Positions 40,939 to 52,223 of a DNA stretch of 64,000 nucleotides are shown in pieces. The position numbers and the translations under genes are program-made. Position 1 is the first letter of the stretch, and each line of letters begins with the position of its first letter. The notes under the pieces are model-generated. The model had not been told where the DNA came from. It was given only the letters and a program-made list of their open reading frames with translations, and did no database searches. Source of the DNA: Saturnia japonica (lineage: Eukaryota > Arthropoda > Insecta > Lepidoptera > Saturniidae); assembly GCA_033032175.1 (NCBI GenBank), contig CM065332.1, positions 1,907,501 through 1,971,500 of the forward strand, read 5' to 3'.

Positions 40939-42059
40939 TTATTCATAAAATTTATTGAATGTAATAATTATAGGACACAAAATTAAGTTATTATAGTGAT
41001 TTCTAAACTGTAAATTTTATGGTCTAATTATATAATTTGGTTCCGCGAACAAATCTATTCACGTTTTACTAACAAAAAAAACAGTGCCGTTTCATATAAT
41101 CCATAATGGATTATAATTATTAGTGTACATATTAACCACACAACTCTGCAATTATGTATTTTAAAATTCGAAATTTAAAAAAATTACATCTAATACTACC
41201 GTCACATACCTTATAGGATCGCTGGCCAGTACAACTACGACTACTTACAGTGCTCAATGCAAAACAAAGCTATTTCATCTTGACGTATATAATTAGCTAT
41301 TGATTTTAGTCTATATTCAATATATATATAATCAATATTGTAGTCTAACTTGCTACATTATGAATGTAAGGTAGGTGAAAAGGAACAAATAAAAAATTAC
41401 AGAGTACCTTGTTTTCTTTTTTAAAATTATAGATTTGTGATAATGTTAATAAGATACAACAGTGTTATACTAAGTATGCCATATGTAGGTACCAACTATG
41501 TAATAATATATCACGGGAAAAGACTAGCGTTTGAGATACAGGCTCGGCCTAGTTCAGGCGCTAGGTTTCATTAATTGAGAATAAAACTATTGTATTTCCT
41601 AGAAAGAAGCCTCATATTTTTGTATCTTGTTATGGTCAAATAAAGTTATTATTATTTTTTATACAAAACTTCATGAGCAGACAAACGTCGAAACGGCCAT
41701 CATAGCGTGCCCTTGTTATAGTTACCGTTCATTTTGAAACAAAATATCTCTGGCCGGTTCTAATCAAATTACCTCTTTGCTCGATTATAAAGTTATGAGT
41801 ATATTATATACATACATAAATAGACATACGCAGACATTGTAATTAATGGCCCAGTTTTCTCGTTTATCAGCGCAACGAGAATTAATTGCTGTAGCACGCA
41901 CGCATGCCCCGTGTTATTGTCGGTTACCTATACATAATATGTCACACTGTGTATATCAAAACAGATTTAAGATAAAGTTTTGTTAGTTTTTTTTTTTATT
42001 TCAATACAGACTACAGAGTGTCGGCGGAATTGTGGAGACCCCGCTTTTTAAAGAAAAAA
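40939..42059. other. AT-rich intergenic DNA, no gene recognised
   Basis: No open frame of note and no repeat partner identified. Confidence 0.45.
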
Positions 42060-42235
42060 AATTGTTATTATTATATTTGAGCGGAACTCAAAATCTTTTT
42101 CTAAAATATAAGTAGCCTAAGCTACTTCCTATAAAATCAGCTATCCGCCAGTGAAAGTCCCGTCAAAATCGGCCCAACCGTTTCGGAGATTACCCGGAAC
42201 AAACAGATAGACAGACAAAAATTTTATAGGTATAT
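42060..42235. repeat. Repeat family beta fragment
   Basis: aagtagcctaagctacttcc, atcagctatccgccagtgaa, tttcggagattacccggaac and agacagacaaaaatttta match 3531-3838 and 24535-24740. Confidence 0.5.
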
Positions 42236-42239
42236 TTTT

Positions 42240-42640
42240 GGCTTTCTATCTATCCATCCATTCAATCATACGACGTACTGCTGGACGGACTGCAGGAGCA
42301 CATAAACCAGGTCGGCGGTCCACCTTGCGTTTTTCCGTGCATGACCACCACTCAAGAACTCTAGAGCCCCATCGGCCATTCCGTTCTACGTGCGATGTTA
42401 CCTACCCCCTGCCACATAAGTCTACCTATTTTGAGAACTATTTCAGTCACTTTAGTTCTTCTATGGATCTCCACATTTCTGATTCGATCATGCAGAGAAA
42501 TTCCGAGTCCATAGTCCTCTCCATTGCCCTTCGAGTGACCTTGACCTTTCCTATCAGACCTATCGTTAGTGACCACGTCTCAGTAACTCCAACTAAAAAA
42601 AAGTCACCACCGGCAAAACACACTGGTAAAAAACTTTCGT
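42240..42640 (-). pseudogene. RTE-clade LINE, RT C-terminal remnant
   Basis: On the - strand a frame reads DRIRNVEIHRRTKVTEIVLK, then KIGRLMWQGVGNIARRTEWP; after a shift it continues RVLEWWSCTEKRKVDRRPG. IRN.EI.RRT.V.DI, W...GH.ARR and LEW.P.TGKR..GRPP are hallmarks of the C-terminus of RTE-type endonuclease-reverse transcriptases common in moths. Here GH is GN, and stops and shifts are present. The opposite-strand open frame of 136 codons at 42238-42648 is a shadow of this remnant. Confidence 0.7.
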
Positions 42641-43370
42641 CTTGTTAATTTTGAAATTATTAATAAAATATAGTTTCTTATATTAAAATGTATTTTAACC
42701 TTCAACAAAATATGTAGATATTGCATGTAATTACGAAAGACAATGAATAAAAGTTTCAAGAATCATGATTTTAATTAAACAATAGGTACATTATTTTATT
42801 TCTAAATTAGTTTGGCGTAATCCTCACCTTTAAAGACTATGTTTTTTAACTTAATACAGTCGAAGTCCAGGGTATTTGAATATGTTAATTATATATTTAT
42901 ATTAATAAATATGTAGTTCTGTCAGTACATTTTTTTTTCTAATTTCCCGTTAGATTTCCTATATAAAGAATATTAAATACATAATCACGAATAATAAAAT
43001 AATTTTGTTTTTATGTAGGGAATTCATTCAAAAATGGCTTGAACTATTCTTATAAAATATTCCACTCGGGAGGCTGGAGGCATTTGATAGAGTATAACAA
43101 TTTTTAAAATTCAATACTTTTAGAAATCGATTTTGACGAAGTTATCTACACGAGAAACATAAGATATTCCATAGTTGATGTACTGTTAAACTGTTAAATG
43201 TATAAAAATTATTTTCGACCGATTTTGATGAAATTCTGTACACGGGAAGTATATAAAATTTTTCAATTGCATAATAGACTATATCATAGTCTGTATACTA
43301 TATTACTTATTATTTTAATATATACTATATTTAATAGATTATGACTACACTGTACAAAAAATATTCTCAA
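42641..43370. other. AT-rich intergenic DNA, no gene recognised
   Basis: A phrase (cgattttgatgaaattctgt and a variant, 43130 and 43210) repeats loosely. Nothing else seen. Confidence 0.45.
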
Positions 43371-43640
43371 CTAGTTGTTCCCGCGGTTTCGCTCGCGTGG
43401 ACGACAATAGAACGCGTAATTGTTATAAAAATCATAGTTTCTTGAAACTTCAATAACTTTATATTGAATGAAGACATAGTGACTTTTTTTATAAGGACCA
43501 AGTAGGTATCTAATTAACAAAAAGGAAACCACCTTCAATGATTTTGAAGAGTTCCTTGTGTATCTTCGAAATTGGAGGTCCAAAGCAAATGAAATTAGAA
43601 TTTGACTACTCTTGGGGTATCCCTCAGGTATCTTAAATTT
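43371..43640 (-). repeat. Helitron-like end next to repeat family alpha, copy 3
   Basis: ctagttgttcccgcggtttc at the left, read inverted, is a GC hairpin ending CTAG. From about 43500 the - strand carries the family alpha landmarks (aaggaactcttcaaaatcat style, cttcgaaattggaggtcc on the + strand). Confidence 0.4.
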
Positions 43641-44395
43641 TGAGTTAATTTTTAACGATTGGGAGTCAAAGGAATTAATATATTTAAGAAATAAATCTTG
43701 TAAACAGTTAACGACTATTATTATAATAGTTGATGTAGTAGTGTTGGCGACAGAACAGTTATTTTCGTGTCTCCTGTTAGGTTATTATGTGATATTATTG
43801 TGTTTATGTTTTATGTACTATGTGTTATGATAAAATAGATCGATATGGATAATGTTATAGAGAAATGTTAGCGACTACGCTACATTACAAGTTGCATGTT
43901 ATATATTAAGTTGTATATAAATGATTATGTATTGTGTGTCACATATATGAAAATAGAACTAATATAGAATAGATAAATGCATAGAGTAAGTCAATAGAGT
44001 AAGGATATACAATGTTATAGAAACTTTACGAACGGAAAACAGTGATGCCGCCCGTAAATTGCATTGTTTTTGGCTTATGTACGGAATATATATTTAATGT
44101 ATATTATATGTGAATATGTAATGGATAGGTAATACAACAAGGAACATTTTGATATATGACATGTGTAGATAAGATATATAATGAAAGAAATATAGAGAGA
44201 TTAACAGGGCAACCAAAGCGAAAACTAAAATTAAAACACGAAATAAAGTGGGGCTCTCTTTACGCTCATTCTCCGAACTACTTAATATCCAAGAGGCGCC
44301 GTATGGGGCACGGTGCAATTCAACGAGTACAAGTAACAACAAGAAGAAAGCTTTGGTCGTCCTGCGAACAATTAATTGAAGATTTCGACTTTCAT
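43641..44395. other. AT-rich intergenic DNA, no gene recognised
   Basis: The open frames at 43612-43830, 44094-44459 (-) and 44156-44398 have no recognisable domain. Confidence 0.4.
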
Positions 44396-44600
44396 TGAAG
44401 AACCGGCACCTCAAGCGGTCGTGCATTATTGCACCCCCGGACCCCCTCACTACTAACATCGCGTCCCACTGGCATCCGTACGGCGTCTACGAGACGGGCA
44501 TCCGGCGCAACAAAACGCCCGTCCAAACCGGGGAAACGTCACCCCCCCCCCCCCCCCCCCCCTCACGCAGAGGGGAAGTGACGCGTACCCAACAAGTAGT
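44396..44600. other. Isolated GC-rich block with a 21-C homopolymer
   Basis: A ~200-bp GC-rich island in AT-rich DNA, containing cacccccggaccccctcact, cccactggcatccgtacggc and a run of 21 C at 44542-44562. One frame reads HWHPYGVYETGIRRNKTPVQ before the C run, which encodes poly-Pro. I do not recognise the source; it could be a fragment of a GC-rich retroelement. Confidence 0.35.
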
Positions 44601-44809
44601 GATGGTTTAGTAGAAGACTAAAATTACTAAATTTCATATTATTCATACGGGACACTTATATTCCAAAAGTGCTACGGGTTAATGTTAAGCTTGAATCTTG
44701 AAACCTTCGGAATGTATTTTTACTTATTTATTTCAAATATAAAAATTCACCGTGAGCATAAACATTCGAAAAACTTCAAAACAAAAATCGTCCTAGAATA
44801 ATAATAATA

Positions 44810-46056
44810 GGTCGGGGAAAAAGTTTCTTCGTATTTTTATATGAAAATTCAAGACATTTTTTTCAAAGTGCCGATTTGTTCGATGACTTTCTACCATTTT
44901 GTAGGTAGAGACATGATCCTGTTGCTGTAGAAACTTTGGAACTTCTGATCAATTAACGCGACAAATAGTTTTGGCAGTCCTCTCTAGATGTTAACCTTAC
45001 AGAACCTAAAGAATTCTGAAGAGACCGAAACAGGTGAAAATCTAAAGATGCAAGATCAGGGCTATATGTTGGATGCACTAACACCTCCCAGCCAAACTCT
45101 CTTAATATTTGCTGAGTGGCTAAAGATGTGTGTGGTCTAGCGTTATCGTGATGAAAGACCACGCCCTTCCTGTTCATCAATTCCTGCCGCTTTCTCTCAA
45201 CCGCTTCCATTAATCTCATCAGTTGTTGGCAGTAGGATCCGAATCGATAGTTTTGCCGGGCGGTAAAAGCTCATAATGAACAATGCCCTTCCAGTCCACA
45301 CACACACACACACACACACAGCATCACCTTATTTCGAGTTACCCCAGGTTTAGCCACAGTCTGTAAAACCTGGCCAACCTTAGACCACGGCCTTTTTCGC
45401 ACGTTCTTGTCATACGTGGTCCAATTTTCATCGCTAGTTATCAATCTCTTCAAAAATGACTCGATTTCATTACGTCTCGATAGTGAATAGCAAATGAGTA
45501 CACGGTTCATTAGGTTTCTTTCAGTGAGCTCGTGTGGTACTCAAATATCGAGCTTTTTTGTATAGCCAGCTTTCTTCAAATGGGTTAAAACTGTTTGTGG
45601 TCCATATCCAGTTCTTCAGTTACATCGTAACTACTGATATGCCGATCTTGCTCCACTTTTTCAAAAATGGCGTCCATTTTATTCGTAACAGGGCGACCAG
45701 AGTGAGGTTCATCTACAACATCAAAATTTCCGGACTGAAAACGTTGGAACCGACTTTGTGCTACTCTTACTGGCACTGCATTAAGTCCATAAAAATCACA
45801 ATTTTTTCCCCTGCTTGAGTTGCATTTTTACCTTTTTTGTAATACTATTTTAAAATTTATCGAATTCCTTCATTCGATTCACTCATATTTACAGATATAA
45901 AAACAAATAAAAAATAGCGGGAAACAACTTTTTTTATTTTATTTATAATATAACCTTTTTAATGTTAACAAAACCACCCAGATACGAACAGTACAGCCAA
46001 AGAAATTTTATAACAAGTTTATACCTACGTTAAGCGAAAACACTTTTTCCCCGAAC
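44810..46056 (-). mobile_element. Inactive mariner element with TIRs and TA duplication
   Basis: The left end gtcggggaaaaagtttcttc and the right end, read inverted, gttcggggaaaaagtgtttt form ~25-bp imperfect TIRs. TA flanks both sides (44808-44809 and 46057-46058). At 1.25 kb it has the normal length of a mariner. The single transposase gene is broken (next entry). Confidence 0.85.
44950..45890 (-). pseudogene. Mariner transposase pseudogene (DD34D)
   Basis: Fragments in order on the - strand: ATQAGEKI near the N-terminus, then PVRVAQSRFQRFQSGNFDVV and DEPHSGRP, IESFLKRLITSDENW with the first catalytic Asp, the WWDW region replaced by CVCVCVCG from a CA microsatellite (45297-45320), WKGIVHYELLPPGKT after a shift, then GVVFHHDNARPHTSLATQQ with the second Asp and PTYSPDLASLDFHLFRSLQN with the third Asp. 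34 residues separate the last two Asp. At least three frame breaks. All three catalytic Asp persist, but the gene cannot be translated. Confidence 0.85.
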
Positions 46057-46058
46057 TA

Positions 46059-46574
46059 ACATAAATGATACAATCGTATGTTTTGCATTCTAAATACAGC
46101 TGTAATATTCACAAATACCTAAATATAATAAAATACAATTTAAATGGTTCGGATGTCCTTCAGTAAACTTTTTTAACCAATTTTCCTCTCTCCGTCAAAC
46201 AAGTCTATGTACTGTAATAACTCAATGCATTTTTATAGCGAACGTCACGAGCTACATTCGCTAAAAATTCAAAGCAACGCAATAAGCCGTCTCATTTCGC
46301 AACGAAGACCTTGGAGAATTGATAAACACACGCTCCATTGCACGCGGAGCTTTGAGATAGCGGTCTTTCAACATTCAGAACGTTGCCGCAGTAAAATAAC
46401 TTCCGATGGTACACTCTGCTGAGATCATCTACAGCACAGAAGTCAATTCCTATTTCCCATCAACGAAAATTTTAGAGTAATATGTTAGCGTAGTAAGGAC
46501 AAGTCATGAGGAGAGATTACAAGACTATTAAGTATGAAGGTGAACGGTTATAAGAGTAGAGGAAGCCATAGAAA
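46059..46574. other. Intergenic DNA, no gene recognised
   Basis: The open frame at 46207-46422 is moderately coding-like in composition, but I recognise no domain. Confidence 0.4.
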
Positions 46575-46825
46575 ATAACTTAACATACTATCACGCCTAT
46601 ATCCTCGAAATGTTAGGCAGAGGTGTACTAATGTGCACTCACAGTTCGCCGGGTATGGTAAAGGTCCCATGTAGTAGAGGCCATTAATCAAACACAAAGT
46701 TAAACTCCGAGCGGCTACTGAAAATTTCAAAGAAAACCCCAATAACACTTTGCTTGAACTGAGAATCGAACCCAGGACCTCGAGCATAGCAGTCACGCTT
46801 ACGACCATTATGTTAATGAGGCAGT
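46575..46825 (-). repeat. tRNA-derived SINE, family 1, copy
   Basis: On the - strand: head with gcctcattaacataatggtc and ctgggttcgattctcagttc, then body with gtagccgctcggagttt-like sequence, acctctgcctaac and cgaggatataggcgtgatag. More diverged than 21270-21540. Confidence 0.6.
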
Positions 46826-47220
46826 ATAAATAAAGGAAACAAATAATGAAAGAAACGAGGCCAAGTGAGCAATTTGCTATGCAAACAAAATAAGTACATC
46901 CATTGTGTATTAACTTTATTATTTTTAATTTTAACTTTAACTCGTAATAATGATAAAATATATACTTCGCAAGCGACCTCAAAGTACGGTCGAAAATACG
47001 ATATTGTTTTTTTTTTTTGATCATCTGTTTTAAATTATCTGTAAGGTTAGTCTGCAGATGGCAAAATGTACTATTGTAATACGTTCTGTGGTAACTAACG
47101 GTCTTGGAGTTTTTAACTGTGAAGTTCTTTTGTAATTAGGTTGATGGTTTGGAATACACTATGCAGACTTTTAATGGATCCATCTAGCTTCCATTTCTAT
47201 TAGATACTAGCTTTGCTTAC
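46826..47220. other. AT-rich intergenic DNA, nothing recognised
   Basis: No coding signal or repeat partner. Confidence 0.45.
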
Positions 47221-47402
47221 GCTGGTTTAGGCACGTGATGCGCAGAAGGGAAGACCAAAATATAATAACCCGACATGTTTTGAACAGAAAAGTAGGCAAA
47301 AAAGGTAGAGGCCGACCACCGACTATATGGATGCAAACCATCAATAATGATTTGCTGACGCCAGACTATGACTTAAACTAGTCAATAGTGGATGGCAAGT
47401 AT
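47221..47402 (+). pseudogene. RTE-type LINE, RT C-terminal remnant
   Basis: The frame starting CGC TGG reads RWFRHVMRRREDQNIITR, then HVLNRKVGKKGRGRPPTIWM and QTINNDLLTPDYDLN before a stop. W..HVMRR, KG.RGRP...W and a trailing DL match the end of RTE-clade reverse transcriptases. This subgroup is different from 42240-42640. Only ~55 codons remain. Confidence 0.6.
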
Positions 47403-48021
47403 CAGGATATCTGACCCTAAATAGGGAACAAGTTAGGAAATTGATTGATTAACTAGTTGTGCCCTATGGTTCCCTATGGCTTCCGGGTAGAGTGGAAGCT
47501 CGTAGTGGACCATCTAATTATAAGGTAACGGTCATGCAGGGTAATCAATTACACCGTCATATCGATCAGCTAAAGCGGAGAACTAGAAATTCTTTAGTTT
47601 GCCCAAACATAGGGCACATATGGACCGAGTAGAAGGATCGTAGCCGGAGTGGGCAAAAGAGAATGATAGTTCGCCGCCAGATTTAGACCAAAGTTCGGAA
47701 GCTACTCAGGAATCCCATTCTTGTCGCCACTGTAGTATTCCGTTACTTATCCAAACCGAAACACACGTGTACTCTCAAAGATTTATTTCAGACTGAACTG
47801 TATATTCGTCACCCAACACAACTGTTTATTTATTTCTATGCCCCACTTATACAATAATACAGTACAGGTTTTACCTGTATTAAATTTATTTGACCAACTC
47901 TTCATGACTTCAAATCTTCAGTGTAGCCTATCGTTATAATCACTTCCCATACTAACTACAGCGTGCCAAATTACTTGACGTCCATGGCTATTGCAAGCGG
48001 ACAATATGAACAATCTACAAT
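47403..48021. other. Intergenic DNA, nothing recognised
   Basis: The phrase gattaactagttgtgcccta (47446-47465) resembles an inverted Lep1-like Helitron end, but the body is not evident. Confidence 0.4.
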
Positions 48022-48490
48022 ATGAGATCCCGCGAAACACTAAAGAACAAGCCCCAGGAATTTAGTATTTTAACTTTGCCCTCCCAATACATCCATAACT
48101 TAATGTGTGTTCGTAAAAACTTAGACAAGCTAGATTTTGTTAAAGATCAACACAATGTTAATACTAGAAATAGTTATAGATTAGTCGTACCGTGTTTTAG
48201 ACTAAGTAAGACTAAAAAAAGTTTTTTAGTTAATAGTGTCAGGTTCTATAACGAGATCCGAGGCGGACTACAAGTTCAAGGACCATGTCAAGCGGGTTTT
48301 ACTGTCAAAACCTTGTTATAGGGTGGATCTTACGTGAATGATAGTGATGTCAAAGGTAAACCCGATCGAGTTTCTTACCGCTACTTCTGGATTACTTACA
48401 TATTTTCCGAACCCGCAGTAGTATTTTGATGTTCATAAGTACCTTCTTAGGGGCTAAATTGAATATAGAATTTTTGATTTTGATTTTTTA
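48022..48490 (+). pseudogene. LINE 3' end with RT C-terminus (Daphne/CR1-like)
   Basis: The frame contains TLPSQYIHNLMCVRKNLDKL, then NTRNSYRLVVPCFRLSKTKK and VNSVRFYNEI before a stop. This is the C-terminal tail typical of CR1/Jockey-group LINE RTs (..YI...L.FVRK..., HNTRN...L..P..RL.K...S....G..FYN..P). A 3' UTR follows with ttgatgttcataagtacctt, ttgaat and a ttttgatttt tail. It is the best-preserved copy of the tail family at 3205, 6063, 8280, 50070 and 61755. Confidence 0.65.
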
Positions 48491-48579
48491 TTACTCCACA
48501 ATTTGCGTAGCTAGCGAATCTTCTCAGGTGGACACCCAACCAGCTAATCAGCAGCTAAGCCGAATATTTTTCTCTTAAG

Positions 48580-48760
48580 ATGACAGTAATCGTGATAAAA
48601 CCAAAGTATGGTGGCTACCACTTTTAAGTCCACGTGTGCTCCGGCAGCTTGAGAGCTAAGTCTTCCACTAGGCTTAGAGTGTTACCATCTAGGGCCACAT
48701 CGTCACTTATGATCAAGTCAGATAGTGGTTATAACGATAAACCAATAACGATAAAAAAAT
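48580..48760 (+). repeat. SINE family 2 body fragment
   Basis: taatcgtgataaaaccaaag, atggtggctaccac, gtgctccggcagcttgagag, tcttccactaggcttagagt and catcgtcacttatgatcaag follow the order of the 5728-5960 body. The head is missing. Confidence 0.45.
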
Positions 48761-49023
48761 GATATAAGTATGTATTCCTTCAATATTGTCGGTTTTTTCG
48801 TACAATATAATTTGAGTTTAGAACCGATGGTTCAGTACTCACTAATTTAAAAAGAAAGCGTGAGGTTTTGTGACTATTACTTTGAGACAACAAAGATTTC
48901 CTTTTCATTATTTTTTGCTTACAGTTGTTAAATTCATTTTCACTAAATTTGAACGCTAATCGAAAAAAAAAAATACTTTATAAGAACTCGTTGCTACACG
49001 CTATTACACTTTTCTGATAATCA

Positions 49024-49226
49024 TCATTATATTAATACGTGAGAAGAAAACTTCGAACACCTTTTTAAGTATATTGCGTGCACGGAAGTCTGTGAGATTT
49101 GGTATGGTTAAAGTTTATATGGAGAAGGAGTGCAGAAAGCTAAAATTTATCTATAATATCTGTTACTAATATATTAAATTAAATAAATGAATACTGCGAA
49201 TCCTAACCTGAACAGTGCTATTGAAC
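49024..49226 (+). mobile_element. Helitron family epsilon, 5' half
   Basis: Starts TCATTATATTAATACGTGAG after an A, continues with aacttcgaacacctttttaa and ggagtgcagaaagctaaaat, and breaks off at ctattgaac. The 3' hairpin and CTAG are absent. Confidence 0.6.
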
Positions 49227-49603
49227 AACCAAGAACTCTCAAGTAATATTCAAAACGAATCAGGGATGTATTTTATACTTTGCCGATTTCTCATTTGGTA
49301 TCCGAAAGAATCATTTCATACATTGCCGGTTAGCTTCAGGCATTCTATACATTGCCTATAGCATATATATGTTAAAATTAAAATCTACAGTGTACACCGG
49401 TTAAATATATTCCAATCACAACCAATGAGCGTCACGGTTTTAGACAACACAATGGTTTTAGCGAAGACCCCGCAAACTTTCCCTAGGGCGGTGAAAACTC
49501 GAGAGTCCGCCATTATTATTATTTGTAATGGTATAATAAACAATGTACTTTCACTTTGTTTGTATCAAATAAATCCATGCTTGTTTAATGAACAATAATT
49601 TTT
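49227..49603. other. Intergenic DNA, nothing recognised
   Basis: No coding signal. A phrase with tttgccgatttctcatttgg and a similar cattgccggttagc suggest local repetition. Confidence 0.4.
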
Positions 49604-49950
49604 AACTGACTTCAAAAAAAGGAGGTTACTCAATTCGAATATATATTATACCAGCTGGTGCCCGCGACTTCGTCTGCGCAGAATTAGTACTTCGAGTAGC
49701 TTATCCATCCACACAAACTTTCGCGTTTATAATATTAGTAAGATTTTTTTTAAATGGTTTATCAGCCATAAATTACTTCTTTGTTTATGAACCTATTTAG
49801 ATAATTTTTTTTTTGTTTGGTAGGGGTTACCTCAAGGTTGGTATTATTTTAATATCATTGGTATTGGAACTTTGACTTCGAAGGTACACCAAGGAAAGGT
49901 TCAAAAAGTTGGTCTTCTTCGGTCAATAGATTCAATTTTTCAACGGTTGT
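49604..49950 (+). repeat. Repeat family alpha, copy 4, interrupted
   Basis: Starts aactgacttcaaaaaaagga; the second half (49756-49950) has ataaattacttctttgttta and the ggtattggaactttgacttc block. Between them (about 49653-49750) lies an inserted piece starting cagctggtgcccgcgacttc and ending taatattagtaagat, itself a Helitron-like or RTE-tail fragment. Confidence 0.45.
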
Positions 49951-50069
49951 CACTGTCATGCAAGCCTATAAAAGAGTCACTGTTATGAGCTTTTCGCAAT
50001 GTGTATGGTGGTCGCTAACCGGTCATATTGATGTTATTTTATAGTACAGAAAAAAAAACATAAATTCGA

Positions 50070-50195
50070 TCGAGTTTCTTACTGATTCTTCTCGATGGCT
50101 GGGATGTTTCCCAAACCGGTGGTAGAACTTTGACGTTCATAAGTACCTTCTTAGGACCTAAATTGAATAAAGACTTTTTGATTTTGATTTTTGAG
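50070..50195 (+). repeat. LINE 3' tail, Daphne/CR1-like, copy 5
   Basis: cgatggctgggatgtttccc, ttgacgttcataagtacctt, attgaataaag and a ttttgattttgatttttga tail. The same tail as 48430-48490. Confidence 0.6.
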
Positions 50196-50379
50196 TCGAG
50201 TACAAAATTAAATACCCAACCACACCGTTTATCTGGATATACACTAATTCCTGATTACGCGATACCCCTAAGCGTGCCACAATAACTGGTATTTATACCT
50301 GGTATGTGGTGGATGCAACTGAATCCTGTCGTACACAATTATTCTGTCCTAAAAACGAAATATGAGGGGATTTATTAAA

Positions 50380-51014
50380 TCTATACTAATCTAGAAGAAT
50401 TAAGATGAAGTGGAAGTGATGTGGGTGATGAAGTTTTTGTTTGTTTGTTTAAACACGCTTATCTTTGGAACTAACAGTCGGATTTGAAAAAATATTTTTG
50501 TATATGAAAGACTCACAAGAAATAGTATAGGCTATTTAAGATTAGGCTACAACTCTCAGTTAGCCTTAAATATTGATTTTTGTCAAGTAAGTCGGAAGTG
50601 CAAGCCCTCCCGAACTGCTTTATCCGCGTGCGCTGACGTAATGGTTAATGATACGTAAATACAATGTTCTATAAAAATATTAGTTGGCGATTGTATATGC
50701 TTAACTCTTATAGATAAACCACAATAAGGTAATTTGTGACAATCATTCATGACAATAAAAAAGTGATTCATGAGCATTATTTAAAGCATGGCATATTAAT
50801 CCTTACGGCCATAAGTTACTTCGTTATATAGACAATTTTATGAAGTTTAATTTTTTTTCTATTATTTGGACACATAGTTTGGGAGATAATGAAAAATTAA
50901 AATAATTTGTACTTACGGGAAGAAGAATTTTATTATGATAAGCTACACGAGTGCATTGGCGGTGCGACGTTTGTCACATAAAACTAACACGGGTGAAACC
51001 ATGGGGCACATATA
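50380..51014 (+). mobile_element. Lep1-like Helitron, degraded and interrupted
   Basis: Begins TCTATACTAATCTAGAAG after an A, has gtttgtttgtttaaacacgc, and ends gggtgaaaccatggggcaca with the final CTAG decayed to ATAG. About 50580-50800 is foreign, including a scrap of SINE family 3 (gcattatttaa/attcatgacaataaa). Non-coding. Confidence 0.45.
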
Positions 51015-51679
51015 GTATTGTATTATTTAAAAAGATGTTTTAACATCCGATAGACAACAATGAAGTGTTCCGGCACTTGAGAAGCAGACCCCTTTAGACT
51101 TAGCGAATTTTCGTCTAAATCCACATCGTCACTTAACATCAGATGAGATGGTATGGTAAACCACGTAATGACTAGGACGTAGCAAGCGATGTAATGATGG
51201 ACAATACGTTCTAGAGCTAAAAGTAAACATGTGTATACATATAAAAATCTTGTGTGCGTCTGTTAGTGATACTTGACGACTTGACCAATTGAGCTCATAT
51301 TTAGGTACTTACATAATATTGTGTTATGGGGACAATGATTCATATTTATGTTACAGTCCGATAGATCGCGTAGAAGTCGAGCCATTAAACTAGTGGAAAA
51401 GGTAGAAGAATGCCTGCCGGCCCAGCTAGTACCTACGTATATAGATAGATATTTAACGCAAAGACAAACTTCGTTGAGTTGACAACTTTTGGAAAATTAT
51501 ATTAAACACATTATATGTTGAAAATAAAACCTATGAATTTTTTTTATCCATTAATACACCACACCATAAAAGTGGTTGGTTGGTTTTTTATATAAAATAA
51601 AAATTGGCCACAAAAACGCGTAATTATGATCTCGTGACTCATTTTATATTTCATTTTCTATGATAACACTGACATATGT
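51015..51679. other. Flank of LINE copy C with SINE scrap
   Basis: Positions 51065-51165 match the end of SINE family 2 (gttccggcacttgagaag, catcgtcacttaacatcaga). The rest is AT-rich with no gene; ggcccagctagtacc at 51420 could be another Helitron end. Confidence 0.4.
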
Positions 51680-51690
51680 GACAACTTACG
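51680..51690. repeat. Left target-site duplication of LINE copy C
   Basis: gacaacttacg precedes the poly(T). It is repeated at 57634-57644. Confidence 0.85.
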
Positions 51691-51722
<32 letters not shown>

Positions 51723-52223
51723 CTGACTACACTGTTAGCCTTAGGGGCCCTAAAGCCGCTGCGGCTTTTACAGCTTCACCGGACTTGGGGGCGAGCGCAG
51801 AGGGCACTCAGCCGCGAAAGTTTTGTGGACGACTCGCACGAGGGTGCCAAAGTGGCCGGACCTCGGCTCGGGCGGTCGTCGCGTTCGCAAATAGGTCGCG
51901 ATCTATTCGAATCCCTACACCTACGATTCGAGCTAACTAAATATACACATAGGCACGTTCCCTTCCTCCTGGGAGGAAGGAAGGAACCGTGCGTATGTGT
52001 ATTCAATAATCGGAATGTTTCTACACTAACTAGCGCTAACTAACTAGCGTAAAAAAAGAAAAAAAAAGGTCCCTCACAGAACCTATGTACCTGTGTGGTG
52101 TGCACGTGTGTATGTTCATACGTGTGTAGTGTTGTATGTAGGTAGCTAAGTGATGCACGTACAGTGTCACTTGTATCGCGCGGGCGGTTGCCTGACCCAA
52201 GGGTTTCACACCGAGGAACGGAC

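Noticed and set aside
42238..42648. 136-codon frame on the + strand
   Set aside because: Opposite strand of an RTE reverse-transcriptase remnant, which is recognisable.
44395..44610. Proline-rich 71-codon frame
   Set aside because: The poly-Pro comes from a C homopolymer; no evidence of a gene.
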